From positions 1 through 50,758 of the forward strand of contig CAMDPO010000015.1 of NCBI GenBank assembly GCA_945904955.1: 50,758 bases of DNA. Reading direction: 5' to 3'. The DNA is from Rhizobium sp. Q54. Lineage in GTDB: Bacteria > Pseudomonadota > Alphaproteobacteria > UBA2966 > CAIVPW01. The notes beneath the pieces were generated by a model. The model had not been told where the DNA came from. It ran no database searches and worked only from the letters and a program-made list of their open reading frames with translations. Position numbers and translations under genes: made by a program. How positions within the stretch are numbered: the stretch's first letter is position 1; each line of letters begins with the position of its first letter. This document shows positions 50,487 through 50,758 of this stretch, piece by piece.

Positions 50487-50758
50487 ATGAGCTTCTTCCG
50501 CGCCGGCGCCGCGTGCGCCGCGATCCTGATCGCCTGTGCACTGGCGCCCGTCGCAGCGGCGCAGCAGGCCCGGCCGGCCACCGAGAACGATCGCTACGTC
50601 CAGTACTTCGACTCGATCGTGTTCGGCAACGAGTTCGCCGGTCGCGCTGCCTTGGTGCTGCGCAAATGGATCGAGCCGGTCCGCTACAAGCTCGGCGGCA
50701 ACGCCGCGGCCATCGCCAAGTACCGGCCGATCGTGGTCGGCCATATGGAACAGCTCTC
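50487..50758 (+). CDS. Exported protein, possibly DUF2927 (3' end cut by window)
   Basis: About 90 residues are visible. A signal peptide (residues 1-26, ending VAAAQQ) is followed by ATENDRYVQYFDSIVFGNEF and RKWIEPVRYKL, a pattern resembling the N-terminus of DUF2927 proteins (an aromatic-rich start with FGxEF and KWxxPVR). The start follows a terminator-like hairpin and tandem repeat. Divergent from zrgA, it could share its zinc control, but no Zur box is evident close to its start. The remainder is outside the window. Confidence 0.55.
   Translation, partial: MSFFRAGAACAAILIACALAPVAAAQQARPATENDRYVQYFDSIVFGNEFAGRAALVLRKWIEPVRYKLGGNAAAIAKYRPIVVGHMEQL

Noticed and set aside
48843-50744. A 633-residue minus-strand frame joining the ABC ATPase with sequence up to the right edge
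   Set aside because: The upstream part overlaps zrgA in another frame and the Zur boxes; the real ATPase starts at 49598.

Overview
The window is strongly GC-rich, densely packed chromosomal DNA from an alphaproteobacterium. The main evidence is a PopZ/DUF2497 polar-organizer gene in the pcm-popZ-valS neighbourhood typical of that class, together with the gltBD, ilvD and purC protein types. The order cannot be fixed from the sequence; a Rhodospirillales- or Reyranella-like lineage is only a guess. No phage, insertion sequence, integrase or CRISPR array is visible. Most genes are housekeeping or small stress and transport genes.

Layout: 1-2.4 kb holds a MarR repressor divergent from an interrupted LUD-domain gene and a DHA2-type MFS exporter, with one palindrome carrying both -35 boxes. 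2.4-12 kb holds small secreted proteins, ilvD, purC with a GyrI-like gene, a proline-rich NfeD protein, the divergent queuosine pair queF/yhhQ, a half-size GDT1 protein, a hydrolase and a methyltransferase. 12-18.2 kb is valS, an ankyrin gene, a cupredoxin-like gene, popZ and pcm. 18-26.6 kb holds rlpA, tRNA-Cys, tRNA-Asn, an AlkD-like gene, two VOC genes with histone-H1-like tails, a fused membrane/spermidine-synthase-like gene, a cold-shock protein and a pentapeptide-repeat protein. 26.9-33 kb is gltBD. 33-40.3 kb holds small envelope proteins, a P-loop kinase, a cyclase-like protein and a B12-type TonB receptor behind a cobalamin riboswitch. 40.4-44.5 kb is a Nudix gene and a sulfur amino-acid cluster (cysK, small membrane protein, sseA, metC).

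The most coherent system is a zinc-starvation island at 44.4-50.2 kb. It contains znuB-znuC-zur (no znuA), a divergent hisI, and a convergent four-gene operon: a DUF2796 periplasmic protein, a LolD-like ATPase, an FtsX-like permease and a DUF3299 protein. This operon resembles the zinc-regulated zrg locus known from Vibrio. Three Zur-box-like palindromes sit at the two control regions, and two of them overlap the predicted promoter of the operon.

Five genes in the first 21 kb are interrupted: two by single-base deletions and three by in-frame stop codons. No such lesions are seen in the remaining 30 kb. They could be true decay or assembly errors, and the stop codons are not recoded because TAG, TAA and TGA are all used as normal stops here. 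All functional statements rest on reading the sequence and on general family knowledge; no database search was run.
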